Assembly: GCA_963665395.2 (NCBI GenBank)
Contig: OY762251.1
Span: 2,294,001 to 2,358,000, forward strand
DNA: 64,000 bases
Direction: 5' to 3'
Source of the DNA: Bin87 sp963665395
GTDB lineage: Bacteria; Chloroflexota; Dehalococcoidia; Lucifugimonadales; UBA3495
Shown: positions 36,311 to 45,069 of the stretch, piece by piece
How the letters are laid out: each line of letters starts with the position of its first letter
Numbering within the stretch: position 1 is the first letter of the stretch
Position numbers and translations under genes: made by a program
Notes under the pieces: generated by a model
What the model was told of the DNA's origin: nothing
What the model saw: only the letters and a program-made list of their open reading frames with translations
Databases searched by the model: none

Positions 36311-36607
36311 TTACTCGGTTGCGAAGAGCGGTCCGATGATTGTCGATATTGCGAACACAACCAAGGCGAATACCTGGAAATAAAGCGCTATCGCTGATCG
36401 CTTAACCTCCCTTTCACGATCGGCTTGAGACTCTCTGAAAATAGTCGCCAAACTGGTAACAACGACGACGCAATAAGCGAGGAGGCTCACCACCGTCGCG
36501 GCGACGGGCAACCATGCAGCCAGCGCCGATCCCCAACTTTCAGTTTCTCCGACTACGGCAACCGCACCAGCAGTGGCGGCAGCAGCCAAGCCGGTGCTGA
36601 CCGTCAA
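36311..36607 (-). CDS. Small membrane protein, hypothetical
   Basis: A 98-residue protein with about three hydrophobic segments (TGLAAAATAGAVAVVG, LPVAATVVSLLAYCVVVVTS, ALYFQVFALVVFAISTIIG) and a basic cytoplasmic loop (ESQADREREVKRS). It lies between a small membrane gene at 36678 and ino1, all on the minus strand. No family is recognised. Confidence 0.5.
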   Translation of the reverse strand: MTVSTGLAAAATAGAVAVVGETESWGSALAAWLPVAATVVSLLAYCVVVVTSLATIFRESQADREREVKRSAIALYFQVFALVVFAISTIIGPLFATE

Positions 36608-36677
36608 AATGCCAATCCCAACTATAATCCAGTCGCGGCCGCCTTGTTCATCGGGTAACTCAGGTTCCTGTTGCCCA

Positions 36678-36890
36678 TCAGTTTTTATTTCGACTCAAGC
36701 GTTCCGGTAGCCACGGTATAACCAGGCAACACAAGCCGGTTGCCACGGCCAGGGCGATGCCCAATGGAGACATTCCGGACATTCTCAGGATCACAGCTGC
36801 GCCGGAGATGGCGAACACTGAACCGATGACGAGTTTTACCGATTTCCTTTCAATATCCAAAAACGGCGGAATTTCATCTCGTCGCACCAT
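36678..36890 (-). CDS. Small membrane protein, hypothetical
   Basis: A 70-residue protein with two membrane segments (SVKLVIGSVFAISGAAVILR and LGIALAVATGLCCLVIPWLP) and a basic C-terminus. It follows the PP2C phosphatase by 56 bases on the same strand. Unknown function. Confidence 0.45.
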   Translation of the reverse strand: MVRRDEIPPFLDIERKSVKLVIGSVFAISGAAVILRMSGMSPLGIALAVATGLCCLVIPWLPERLSRNKN

Positions 36891-36946
36891 CTCTCTTCAC
36901 CTTCGCTCCACATTGTGTCGAACCGCGACGGACGGCCATGGTCCAT

Positions 36947-37627
36947 TTACCCCTCGGCGAAAAACCGGAATATCGCCGTCTCATCGTCGTGCCGGAAGCG
37001 CCCGCCCCGGAACCGGATGTCCCGCCCCTGCTCGATGTGCTGGTCCACCAGCTCTTTGACCCTTTCCGACGCCGTCTCGGCGTGGCCCGACGACCGCACT
37101 ATGTCCATCAACTCTTCGCCCAGCAGGTTGTCGCTTACGCCGTCGGTGCAACACACCAAACGGTCGGCTGCCGTCAGATCCAACTCGGTTTGGAACACCG
37201 TCAGATTGGCCTCGCCACCCACCGCCTTGGATACCCCCAGGCGGATGATTCCTCCCATGCGACCGCTGTATTGTTCGAACCCGTCCGGGCGGATTACGTA
37301 TATCGGGCTATCGCCCACCGAAACGATGTGCAGCCGGCCGTTCAGGTACAGGGCCGCCGAGGCGGTGGTGAGCAGAAAACGCCCGCCGCCGACCTGGTGG
37401 AACTCGGAGTTGAGCTCTTCAAGGACGGCAACGATGTCCTCCGGGCCGGTGATGGCTGCCTGGTTGAGGGCGTCGGCCACCGACCCGCTGGCTTCGTCGC
37501 CGCCGTGGCCGGTTACGCCGTCCAGCACTACGTCCAGAAAGTTGCCGTCGCCCAAGTCGCGGGTCAGATAGCTGTCCTCGCCATGGGCGGCGTTGTCGTG
37601 AAGTATTGCCAACGAACTGGTGAGCAT
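36947..37627 (-). CDS. PP2C-like serine/threonine protein phosphatase
   Basis: A 226-residue PP2C-fold (PPM) phosphatase. The metal-binding residues are in HGEDSYL (D18) and LDGVTGHGGDEAS (D36, G37), with VSVGDSPIYVI, VCCTDGVSDNLL and DDETAIF supplying the later motifs. It is cytoplasmic, without membrane segments. It is encoded 37 bases after an atypical protein kinase gene on the same strand, so the two probably form a reversible phosphorylation pair. Their targets are unknown; the dnaJ-prmA genes lie upstream in the same run. Confidence 0.88.
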   Translation of the reverse strand: MLTSSLAILHDNAAHGEDSYLTRDLGDGNFLDVVLDGVTGHGGDEASGSVADALNQAAITGPEDIVAVLEELNSEFHQVGGGRFLLTTASAALYLNGRLHIVSVGDSPIYVIRPDGFEQYSGRMGGIIRLGVSKAVGGEANLTVFQTELDLTAADRLVCCTDGVSDNLLGEELMDIVRSSGHAETASERVKELVDQHIEQGRDIRFRGGRFRHDDETAIFRFFAEG

Positions 37628-37664
37628 GATTCCTGCATCCTCACAATGGTTTGCGTGTCAAAGG

Positions 37665-38684
37665 TCAGGCGGACAGAGCGGCAAGCTCGGCGTCCGCGTC
37701 GAACAAATAGCGTGTCCAGTGGCTTTCCGTGAGCCGATGCAATGCGTTTTGCCAAGCGGAAATAGCAGCATCACGCTCGGCCATTTGCTCATTGCGAATG
37801 GTAATGAGGCTCAGGCATTCCCGCAAGTCCTGACCGAACTCGGCTACCGATCCGTAACCCCGCCGGCGCGCCTTGCCGATACAGGCGGTCGCGGCATCCC
37901 GCAATTGGTCGCCGGCCGACGCAAACGCCAGGCTCAAATCGTCGCATTCCTGCTCCAGGCTGATGATGGGTCGTTGATTGTAAGGGTCGTAGTAGCCGGC
38001 CGGGTCGGTGGGCGGCAGCAGCGGCGCGACGTAGAACTTCAGCATCTCGACGTAGAAATCGTGGATGTCCTGCGGCCCTCGATTCCCCTGGGCACGGTCG
38101 ATACCGTGGCCCACCAGCGCGCTGGCGTCAACCAGTGTAACGCGGCCCGTGCCGGGCGAGTAGAAAATGTTGTGCGGCCCCAGGTCCAGCAATGCGTATC
38201 CTGCCGCCGCATACACTTCCTGGGCTTCCAGCAACTGCGTCTGCACCGGCCAGTCGCCGACGCCCTCCGGCAACGCCAACGGATACAGCGCGAAAAGGTT
38301 CTGCCCCAGCCCGATGGGCACCCGCAAGATGCGGCTCATAGGGTCGCCCACCAGCGGGATCCCCGACGCTCGTTCCTCCACTCGCACCCGGTAGGGTTCG
38401 CCCACGTCGTCGCCGAAATAATCGTCGTGGACGGCCACGTCGGTGATGCCGATGACACGGGATACAATCGGGCAATGCTGGCCGGCTCGCTCGTAGGCTT
38501 CCAGCGCCCGCGTGGTACGTTCTTCCGTCGGGCCGTGCATCTGTCGCCGGACCGTCTGTGGCGTGGGCCGTTTCAACACCACCTGCTGTCCGGTCTCCCG
38601 GTCCACGGCGGCGCGCACGTCGTAATCGGCGCCGCTGCCCAGCGGCCCAACCAGCTCAAATCGGTCCAGCGTTACGGTGTCCAT
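37665..38684 (-). CDS. Atypical serine/threonine protein kinase-like protein
   Basis: A 339-residue protein-kinase-fold protein. The glycine-rich loop is LVGPLGSGADYDV (residues 11-23), the ATP lysine is K38 in VVLKRP, the catalytic loop is LLDLGPHNIF (D167, N172) and the metal aspartate is D186 in TLVDAS, replacing DFG. The HRD histidine is missing, as in aminoglycoside-phosphotransferase-like and other atypical kinases. All residues needed for phosphotransfer are present, so activity is likely. A helical C-terminal region of about 100 residues follows. It starts 17 bases after prmA and precedes the PP2C gene, its probable antagonist. Substrate unknown. Confidence 0.7.
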   Translation of the reverse strand: MDTVTLDRFELVGPLGSGADYDVRAAVDRETGQQVVLKRPTPQTVRRQMHGPTEERTTRALEAYERAGQHCPIVSRVIGITDVAVHDDYFGDDVGEPYRVRVEERASGIPLVGDPMSRILRVPIGLGQNLFALYPLALPEGVGDWPVQTQLLEAQEVYAAAGYALLDLGPHNIFYSPGTGRVTLVDASALVGHGIDRAQGNRGPQDIHDFYVEMLKFYVAPLLPPTDPAGYYDPYNQRPIISLEQECDDLSLAFASAGDQLRDAATACIGKARRRGYGSVAEFGQDLRECLSLITIRNEQMAERDAAISAWQNALHRLTESHWTRYLFDADAELAALSA

Positions 38685-38701
38685 AGTCCAGTGGATGGCA
38701 T

Positions 38702-39562
38702 CTAGCGGTGTCGGCTCAAAATCGTCAGCCAGTCTTCTTTCTGCCTGATTTCGTCAATCAGCAAACCGGCTCCGGTGATGGCGTTAGCCGCCTCGTCGTG
38801 CTGCTCCACGATGACGCCCGAGGCGATGAACACGCCGCCATCGACCAGCAACTCCGGGATGGCCGGAGCTACTATTCTAATCCCCCGCGCGCTGATGTTG
38901 GCCACGGCCAAGTCATAAACCCGCCCCCGCGTCGCCGCGCCGGGGATGCTGCCGGTTGCGGCGTTGACCCGCTCGGCGATGCCGGTGCGCCGGAAATTGC
39001 GCCGCGCCGCCCGAACTGCGTGCCCGTCGATGTCCACCGCCGTGATGTGCCCGGCGCCCAGTTTTGCCGCCGCGATGGTCAAAATACCCGATCCGGCGCC
39101 CACGTCCAGAACTGTGCAGCCCGGCCGCACCAACTCCTCCAACGCTTCCAGGCACGAGTAGGTCGTCGGGTGGTATCCGGTGCCGAAAGCCAGCCCGGGA
39201 TCCAGATCCACCACCACGTCCCCGTCCTGCGCTTCGTACTCGATCCAGGACGGCTTGATCACCAGGCTGCGACCCACCCGCAGCAGGGTGAAGTGCTGTT
39301 TCCAGTTGTTGCGCCAGTCCTCGCCGTCGTCCAGCGGCCGGATTTCCAGTTCACCAAGGTCGGCTACGCTGGAAGCGAGTTTGATGCCAACCTCGATGTG
39401 GGCCAGCCGCTGGCGGGACAGGCTGGGCAGATAGGAGCGCAGCACGGCGTGTTCACCCGGCTTGGTCTCCACGCTCAGACCGTAGCCGTAACGCTCGAAC
39501 AGGTAGGACACCGGCTCAACGTACTCGAAAGGAACGGTGATGCAGAGTTCGTGCCAGGACAT
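38702..39562 (-). CDS. prmA: Ribosomal protein L11 methyltransferase
   Basis: A 286-residue class I SAM methyltransferase. The N-terminal ferredoxin-like substrate-recognition domain begins MSWHELCITVPFEYVE, then PLDDGEDWRNNWKQHF, a PrmA hallmark. The catalytic domain shows FGTGYHPTTYSCLEAL, the SAM loop VLDVGAGSGILTIAAAKLGA, AVDIDGHAVRAARRN and the NPP-like VANISA. It trimethylates ribosomal protein L11. It lies 50 bases after dnaJ, the common dnaJ-prmA arrangement. Confidence 0.93.
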   Translation of the reverse strand: MSWHELCITVPFEYVEPVSYLFERYGYGLSVETKPGEHAVLRSYLPSLSRQRLAHIEVGIKLASSVADLGELEIRPLDDGEDWRNNWKQHFTLLRVGRSLVIKPSWIEYEAQDGDVVVDLDPGLAFGTGYHPTTYSCLEALEELVRPGCTVLDVGAGSGILTIAAAKLGAGHITAVDIDGHAVRAARRNFRRTGIAERVNAATGSIPGAATRGRVYDLAVANISARGIRIVAPAIPELLVDGGVFIASGVIVEQHDEAANAITGAGLLIDEIRQKEDWLTILSRHR

Positions 39563-39612
39563 CGCAGGCTAGATCCGTCAACTGAGCGTCAGCGTGGCAA
39601 AGGGGTCTCGGA

Positions 39613-40881
39613 TCAATCGTCTTTGGGCGAGAGCGTGTCTTTAATGCGGTCAAACAGCCCCCGCTGTTTGTCATCGCCGGACTCGTCGGATGCCGGTTCG
39701 GGAGCATCGCTTTCCGGAACGGGCGCCGGGTCCTCTTGTGCTTGGGTGGCGCCGGACTTTTTCCTTCCGGAGGTTCGGCGCTTTTTGGGCGCGGCCGGCG
39801 GGGCTTTACCGTTGTTATCAAAGGAATAGGACAGGTCTTCCAGCAATTTCCGCTGGTATTTATTGAGTTTGGCCGGTATTTCCACGTCCACCAGCACGCG
39901 GATGTCTCCCCGGCGGTCCGTCGGGCGCCCGTCTCGCCTCAGCCTGGGCACGCCTCGCCCACGCACCCGGAACTGGCTGCCCGACTGGGTGCCGGCCGGG
40001 ATGTCAAGGTCAACATCCTCGCCCTCCAGCGTTGGGACCGATTTCTTCGCGCCCAGGGCCGCGTCCGCCATGTTGATGGTGATCCGGTGCAGCAGGTCCG
40101 AGTCATCCCTGACAAACAGAGGGTGGTCCTGTACCCTCACCTGGACGTACAGGTTGCCGGGCGGGCCTCCGTTCAATCCCGTATCGCCCTCGCCGGTGAT
40201 GCGCACCTGCATACCGTCGTCGATGCCGGCGGGGATGGTAACGGTCCTGGTGCGGCGTCGGCGTTCGAGGCCACGGGCGCGGCAGTTGCCGCACGGGGTT
40301 TCAATGGAACGGCCCGACCCGTTGCAGCTGGAACATGGGCTGGTTACGGCGAACTGCCCGAACACGCTGCGTTGGGCGCGACGAACCTGGCCACTGCCGT
40401 TGCACACGCCGCAGGTGGTTATGGGCGTCCCCGGTTCGTTGCCCGCGCCGGAACATTGGTGGCATGGCTCGACGCGGTTCACCTCGATGTCACGTTCGCA
40501 GCCAAAGACCGCCTCGGCAAAGGTCAGCGTAACCCTCTGGCTGATGTCGTCCCCGGTCCGCGGCTGGTTTGCCGTCCTGGCGCCACCGCCGAAGAACGTG
40601 TCGAAAATGTCGCCGAAGCCCCCGAAAGGATCGAATCCATCAAAGGGACGGTCGCCGCCGCCGTTCACGCCGGCGTGACCGAAACGGTCGTAACGGGACC
40701 GCTTTTCCTGGTCGCTGAGCACCTGATAGGCTTCGTTGATCTCCTTGAACCTATCCTCGGCGCCGGGAGTTTTGTTCCGGTCGGGGTGGAACTCCATAGC
40801 CTTCCGGCGAAAGGCTCGGCGGATTTCCTCGTCATTTGCCCCTCGGTTCACGCCGAGGGTCTCGTAGTAGTCAACGGGCAT
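39613..40881 (-). CDS. dnaJ: Chaperone protein DnaJ
   Basis: A 422-residue type I J-protein. The J domain is residues 1-70 with HPD in KAMEFHPDRNK, followed by a Gly/Phe region (GGGDRPFDGFDPFGGFGD), then the four-repeat zinc finger (CHQCSGAG, CGVCNGSG, CSSCNGSG, CGNCRARG) and two beta-sandwich client domains. After about residue 355 there is an unusual tail of some 65 residues, first basic with KKRRTSGRKK, then acidic and proline-rich, ending LFDRIKDTLSPKDD. E. coli DnaJ lacks this. It delivers clients to DnaK, which is not in this window. It starts the long minus-strand run and is divergent from the reductase at 41051. Confidence 0.95.
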   Translation of the reverse strand: MPVDYYETLGVNRGANDEEIRRAFRRKAMEFHPDRNKTPGAEDRFKEINEAYQVLSDQEKRSRYDRFGHAGVNGGGDRPFDGFDPFGGFGDIFDTFFGGGARTANQPRTGDDISQRVTLTFAEAVFGCERDIEVNRVEPCHQCSGAGNEPGTPITTCGVCNGSGQVRRAQRSVFGQFAVTSPCSSCNGSGRSIETPCGNCRARGLERRRRTRTVTIPAGIDDGMQVRITGEGDTGLNGGPPGNLYVQVRVQDHPLFVRDDSDLLHRITINMADAALGAKKSVPTLEGEDVDLDIPAGTQSGSQFRVRGRGVPRLRRDGRPTDRRGDIRVLVDVEIPAKLNKYQRKLLEDLSYSFDNNGKAPPAAPKKRRTSGRKKSGATQAQEDPAPVPESDAPEPASDESGDDKQRGLFDRIKDTLSPKDD

Positions 40882-41050
40882 GATCGTCTTGCGATTAGGT
40901 ATGGTCAGCGTAATTATAGCCGACGCCCGCCGGGTTGCTCAACTTTGCGAAACTGCGTTGTGCGCATTGTGGCCTCGGGAATGGACAAAATCCGCCCGCC
41001 ACTGTAAAAATGCAGTCGAACTACCCAATGAATTATTCGGAGATGAGACT

Positions 41051-42103
41051 ATGGCAGACCGCATCGTTATCATGGGCCCTGGCGCCGTGGGCAGCTACGT
41101 GGGCGCGTTTCTCGTCCAGGCCGGCGAGGACGACATCACCTTTATCGATATGTGGCCCGAGCACGTGGAAAAGATGCGCGCCGAGGGCTTGCGCGCCAGC
41201 GGCAGCCAGGGGGACTTCACCGTGCCGGTCAACGCCATGCACCTCACGGACGCCCAGAACATCACCGAACCATTCGACTACGCCTTCATCACCGTCAAGT
41301 CCTACGATACCGAGTGGGCCACCCACTTCATCAAGCGGTACGTAAAGGACGACGGCGCGTTTGTGTCCATCCAGAACTGCTGGAACGACCCCACCATCGC
41401 TTCCATCGTCGGCCCGGAGCGGCAGTTGGGCTGCATCGCCTCCCATATTGAAGTCGCCCTCTGGGAGCCGGCTCACGTCAACCGAGGCGGCGCGCCGGGA
41501 CGCGACCACGGCCACACCGTGTTCCGGATCGGCGAGTTCAACGGCGCGATTACCCCGCGCTCCGAGGCCATCGCCGCCAAGCTGGACAACATCGACGCCG
41601 CCTACGCCACCGACAACTTGCAGGGGGAACGCTGGGCCAAGCTGTGCCAGAACGGCATGGGCAACGCCATTTCGGCCATGAGTCAGATGGGCAGCCAGGA
41701 AATGGCCGGCGACGCCCGCATCCGCCGCATCCGCATCAACCTCGCCAAGGAGGGCGCTCAGGTCGGCCTGGCCCAGGGCCTCAACGTGGTGGACATCAAC
41801 GGCATCTCCGCCGAATTCTGGGCCGACGCTGACAAGGGCGACGTGTTCGAGGAACTGGACGGCCGGCTGTCCCAGGCCGGCGGCCGGGTCAACTGGCTGG
41901 CCTCCATGGCCCAGGACGTGCACAAGGGCCGCAAGTCGGAAATCGACTTTATGAACGGCCTCATCTGCGACAAGGGGCTTGAAACCGGCGTTCCCACGCC
42001 TTACCACGACGCCATCGTCGAGGCCATGCGCCTGGTGGACAGCAAGACCATCACTCCCGGCCCCGAAAACGTGGACCGCATCGTCCGCGCCGTCGAAGGC
42101 TAA
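41051..42103 (+). CDS. Ketopantoate reductase family protein (ApbA/PanE-like)
   Basis: A 350-residue NAD(P)-dependent dehydrogenase. IVIMGPGAVGSYVGAFLVQAG is the N-terminal Rossmann loop, with DYAFITVKSYDTEWA further on, and the C-terminal helical domain has ERWAKLCQNGMGNAISAMSQ and a catalytic-type lysine and asparagine. The fit to true PanE is loose: the C-terminal domain is longer and RKSEIDFMNGLICDKGLETG corresponds to the family's NG-x-x-x-x-x-G-x-x-x-G motif. It may reduce another 2-oxo acid. The ATG at 41051 follows GGAG eight bases away. The coaX and coaBC genes lie far downstream (53 kb), so pantothenate synthesis is not suggested by context. Confidence 0.8.
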   Translation: MADRIVIMGPGAVGSYVGAFLVQAGEDDITFIDMWPEHVEKMRAEGLRASGSQGDFTVPVNAMHLTDAQNITEPFDYAFITVKSYDTEWATHFIKRYVKDDGAFVSIQNCWNDPTIASIVGPERQLGCIASHIEVALWEPAHVNRGGAPGRDHGHTVFRIGEFNGAITPRSEAIAAKLDNIDAAYATDNLQGERWAKLCQNGMGNAISAMSQMGSQEMAGDARIRRIRINLAKEGAQVGLAQGLNVVDINGISAEFWADADKGDVFEELDGRLSQAGGRVNWLASMAQDVHKGRKSEIDFMNGLICDKGLETGVPTPYHDAIVEAMRLVDSKTITPGPENVDRIVRAVEG

Positions 42104-42119
42104 CTCACCCCAACACGTC

Positions 42120-42139
42120 ATTCCGGCGAAAGCCGGAAT
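42120..42139. repeat. Short palindromic intergenic repeat, copy 2
   Basis: ATTCCGGCGAAAGCCGGAAT, a 9-bp perfect stem with a two-base centre, preceded by GTC as in the imperfect copy at 4919-4938. Confidence 0.6.
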
Positions 42140-42186
42140 CCAGAAGCCGCTGGCAATAATCGCACGGCCTTGACTGGAGGCTGACA

Positions 42187-42672
42187 ATGTACATCACCGT
42201 TGAACCCGCCGGATTGATGATGCACACCGTGAAGCTGGTATTCGACCCGGCCGACCCGGCCCCCGAGGACCAGCAGGTGCGGGACTATCTTACCGAGCAC
42301 GAACTGGAGCCGCGCTACCACTGGTTTGCCGAAATCGACGGTTTGGAAGGACGTGAGTGCGAGATCATGCAGTTCGGGGGCTGTTACCTGGGCCGCAACC
42401 TTCAGAATATCGGGATGATCCAGCGTCGCGTGGTGGAGGAAGAGTTGCTGACCGCTGAGATCGACCGTCATATTGCGGACGGCAGTCTCACCGCCTTCTC
42501 CGACGCCAGCGATTCGGAGCGTCTGACCGCCGTCTCTTCGCTCATCGATGAGTTCCGAGTGGAGGAAAGCTTCGGTCAGGGCGAAGACGGCGAACTGCGC
42601 GCCACCCTGGACGCCGACGCCCTGCAGCAGGCCGCGGTTCGAGCCCTGGCGACGATATATGGTGCGGATTGA
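42187..42672 (+). CDS. Hypothetical protein upstream of carbonic anhydrase
   Basis: A 161-residue acidic soluble protein of no recognised family. The first half (MYITVEPAGLMMHTVKLVFD to YHWFAEIDGLEGRECEIMQF) is beta-rich, the second half is helical (VVEEELLTAEIDRHIADG). GGAGGCTGACA precedes the ATG. Its stop overlaps the start of the carbonic anhydrase (TGATG), so the two are co-translated. A carbonate- or acid-related role would be guesswork. Confidence 0.6.
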   Translation: MYITVEPAGLMMHTVKLVFDPADPAPEDQQVRDYLTEHELEPRYHWFAEIDGLEGRECEIMQFGGCYLGRNLQNIGMIQRRVVEEELLTAEIDRHIADGSLTAFSDASDSERLTAVSSLIDEFRVEESFGQGEDGELRATLDADALQQAAVRALATIYGAD

Positions 42673-43382
42673 TGGCGTCGTCGCAGCACGAAGGCGAATG
42701 GAGTTACTCCGGCTCAACAGGCCCGGATCGTTGGTCCTGCCTCTCCTCAGACTATCGCTTGTGCTCGGAAGGAGTGGAGCAGTCCCCGGTCAATTTGGCC
42801 GGAAACTTGCGGGAGGGCGGTGAACCCGTGGGTTTCGACTACACGGGAGCCGCCGCCCAGGCGCGGAACAACGGACACACGGTGTACTTGGATTTCGGCC
42901 CCGGCGATGCCATCGTGGCCGGCGGCCACCGCTACGAACTGGCCGGAGTCCATTACCACTCGCCCGGAGAGCACCTGCTGGATGGCGAATCCTTCGCCGC
43001 CGAACTGCATCTGGTCCATCAAGACGACGCCGGAAATCTGGCGGTAGTGGGGTTGCTGTTCCGCTTGGGGGCGCCCGGCGCCCTGGTTCAGACGTTGCTC
43101 GACGCTGCGCCGGCGACTGGAGTAACGGTTGACCTGGAACAAGGCGCGGCGGCCGCCGATTTCATACCCGGCCGGCTGGGCTACTACGGATACGAGGGAT
43201 CCCTCACCACGCCGCCATGTACCGAAGGGGTTCGTTGGATAGTTATGCAAGCCGTCGGCACGGTGTCATTGGAGCAGGTGGAACGCCTGCAAGCGTTGAC
43301 CGGCGGCCCCAATAACCGCCCCGCGCAACCCCTGGGCCAGCGCGCTATCAGAGCCGTATCCGGTCGGTTGGCGCGGGATTAG
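42672..43382 (+). CDS. Alpha-class carbonic anhydrase
   Basis: A 236-residue alpha-carbonic anhydrase that interconverts CO2 and bicarbonate. WSYSGSTGPDRWSCLSSDY and CSEGVEQSPVNL are N-terminal landmarks, the zinc histidines are in GVHYHSPGEHLLDG and AAELHLVHQD, and GSLTTPPCTEGVRWIV is the C-terminal signature. Most bacterial alpha-CAs are exported, but this one starts directly with MASSQHEGEWSYSG and has no signal peptide, so it should be cytoplasmic unless the start is wrong. The ATG overlaps the stop of the preceding gene by one base, which argues for this start. Confidence 0.9.
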   Translation: MASSQHEGEWSYSGSTGPDRWSCLSSDYRLCSEGVEQSPVNLAGNLREGGEPVGFDYTGAAAQARNNGHTVYLDFGPGDAIVAGGHRYELAGVHYHSPGEHLLDGESFAAELHLVHQDDAGNLAVVGLLFRLGAPGALVQTLLDAAPATGVTVDLEQGAAAADFIPGRLGYYGYEGSLTTPPCTEGVRWIVMQAVGTVSLEQVERLQALTGGPNNRPAQPLGQRAIRAVSGRLARD

Positions 43383-43535
43383 GCTGGATTTCGCCGACTC
43401 GGGCGGATTGGGTACCGGCGGGAAACACGGTAAGGGTGATAACATAATTGAAAGATGTTTTTCGGTAACCCAGCGTGTGTATCGGACGGGTGGCGGGTCC
43501 AACAGCGCGCCACCGTCCATTTGGAGGTCTGAGAG

Positions 43536-43925
43536 ATGAGCGATATGGTAGAACCCCGGAAGGTTTTGGTGGTGGATGATGAGCCGGACGTTCAGGTGAT
43601 GTTTCAGCAAAGGATGCGTCGCGAGGTTCGCGCGGGGATTTACGAGTTGTTCTTTGCCCAGTCTGGGCTTGAGGCGCTGGAAGCACTGCGTGAAAACCCC
43701 GACATTCGGCTGATTCTGACCGACCTTAACATGCCGGGCATGGATGGCATGGAGCTGCTCGGCGCCTTGGGCGAGTCGTGGCCCGAGGTGCAGTCCATCG
43801 TGGTGTCCGCCTACGGGGATGCCCAACGCATGAATGAAGCCCGGGATCTTGGCGCGCAAGGCTTTGTGGTCAAGCCGGTTAATTTCTCCGATTTGAAGGA
43901 GATGCTGATATCGTCGCTGGATTGA
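43536..43925 (+). CDS. Single-domain response regulator (CheY-like receiver)
   Basis: A 129-residue stand-alone receiver domain. The acidic pair is in VLVVDDEPDV, the phospho-acceptor aspartate in LILTDLNMPGMDG, the switch serine in IVVSAYGD, and the lysine in GFVVKPVN. There is no output domain, so it must act by protein contact. No histidine kinase is adjacent; the atypical kinase at 37665 is not a histidine kinase. GGAGG precedes the start at 43536. It is followed by tRNA-Gly on the other strand. Confidence 0.9.
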   Translation: MSDMVEPRKVLVVDDEPDVQVMFQQRMRREVRAGIYELFFAQSGLEALEALRENPDIRLILTDLNMPGMDGMELLGALGESWPEVQSIVVSAYGDAQRMNEARDLGAQGFVVKPVNFSDLKEMLISSLD

Positions 43926-44000
43926 TGCAGTCGGTCTCCCGGCTCACCGGGCCGGGCGCCGCTGCGGACGGGGCGCCGGCGTTGTCTGCGGACACAAACC

Positions 44001-44074
44001 TGGAGCGGGCGATGGGAATCGAACCCACGTAGCCAGCTTGGAAGGCTGGGGCTTTACCACTAAGCTACGCCCGC
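44001..44074 (-). tRNA. tRNA-Gly (anticodon TCC), CCA encoded
   Basis: The minus strand folds as a 74-nt tRNA: acceptor GCGGGCG with CGCCCGC, D arm GCTTAGTGGTAAAGC, anticodon stem-loop CCAGC-CTTCCAA-GCTGG, T arm GTGGG-TTCGATT-CCCAT, discriminator T, and encoded CCA. Anticodon TCC reads GGA. Confidence 0.95.
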
Positions 44075-44153
44075 TGGGAACGCCTATCTATAACTATAAC
44101 CCAAAGTTGGGGTTTTCGCCCAATGTCTTTGGACTCGCGTCGGCGCAAGTCAG

Positions 44154-45065
44154 TCAGCCAGCCAGCCCCGCTGCCGCGAGCGCGTCCCGCGCTGTTGTCC
44201 CGATATCCGCCGGGGTCGGGATTATGGCCGCTCCCGCGCGTTCCAGCGCCCGGGTTTTGGACGCGGCGGTTGCGGATTCTCCCGTGATTATCGCTCCGGC
44301 ATGACCCATGCGTTTGCCCGACGGGGCGGTGGCGCCAACCACCAGCGCGCAAACGGGCTTGGTGAATTCCGAGGACCCGATGTACTCCGCAGCCTCCTGT
44401 TCCATCGTGCCACCGATTTCCCCGATGAACACCACCATGTCGGTGTCCGGGTCTGCGTCGTACAGCCGCAGTATATCGACGAAGTTGCTGCCAATGATGG
44501 GATCCCCGCCGATGCCAACGCAAGACGATTGGCCGATTCCCAAGTCCGTCAACTGCCCAACGGCTTCGTAGGTCAGCGTACCGCTGCGGGAAACTACGCC
44601 GACCCGTCCCGGCATATGGATGTTGCCGGGCATGATTCCCACCTTGCAGCGCGCTCCGGGGTTGATCATGCCCGGGCAGTTGGGACCAATCAGGCGCACG
44701 GAATGCGCCTGCACGTAGCGATACAACCCCACCATGTCGCCCACGGGTATGCCTTCGGTGATGCAGGTTATCAGCGGCACGCCGGCATCCACCGACTCCG
44801 CGATGGCGTCGGCCGCAAAGGCCGGCGGAACAAAGATAAGGGAAACGTTGGCGTCGGTAGCATCCACCGCCTCGCCCACCGAGTCAAAAACCGGCACGCC
44901 GATCCCGGACAAATCCGGGTCAAATTGCTGCCCCCCTCTGCCCGGGGTCACTCCGGCAACCAGCTGCGTCCCGTATTCCTTGCAGGATCGGGCGTGGAAA
45001 CTCCCCTCCCTTCCGGTAATGCCCTGCACCAGGATACGGGACTGTTCGTTGACCAGAATCCCCAT
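44154..45065 (-). CDS. sucD: Succinate-CoA ligase, alpha subunit
   Basis: A 303-residue alpha subunit. ILVQGITGREGSFHARSCKEYGTQLVAGVTPG is the CoA-binding N-terminal region, LIGPNCPGMINPG follows, and the phosphohistidine segment is KRMGHAGAIITGESATA. It forms a complex with SucC and makes ATP or GTP from succinyl-CoA in the citric acid cycle. It begins 4 bases after the sucC stop, so the pair is translated together; tRNA-Gly is downstream on the same strand. Confidence 0.95.
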   Translation of the reverse strand: MGILVNEQSRILVQGITGREGSFHARSCKEYGTQLVAGVTPGRGGQQFDPDLSGIGVPVFDSVGEAVDATDANVSLIFVPPAFAADAIAESVDAGVPLITCITEGIPVGDMVGLYRYVQAHSVRLIGPNCPGMINPGARCKVGIMPGNIHMPGRVGVVSRSGTLTYEAVGQLTDLGIGQSSCVGIGGDPIIGSNFVDILRLYDADPDTDMVVFIGEIGGTMEQEAAEYIGSSEFTKPVCALVVGATAPSGKRMGHAGAIITGESATAASKTRALERAGAAIIPTPADIGTTARDALAAAGLAG

Positions 45066-45069
45066 GACG

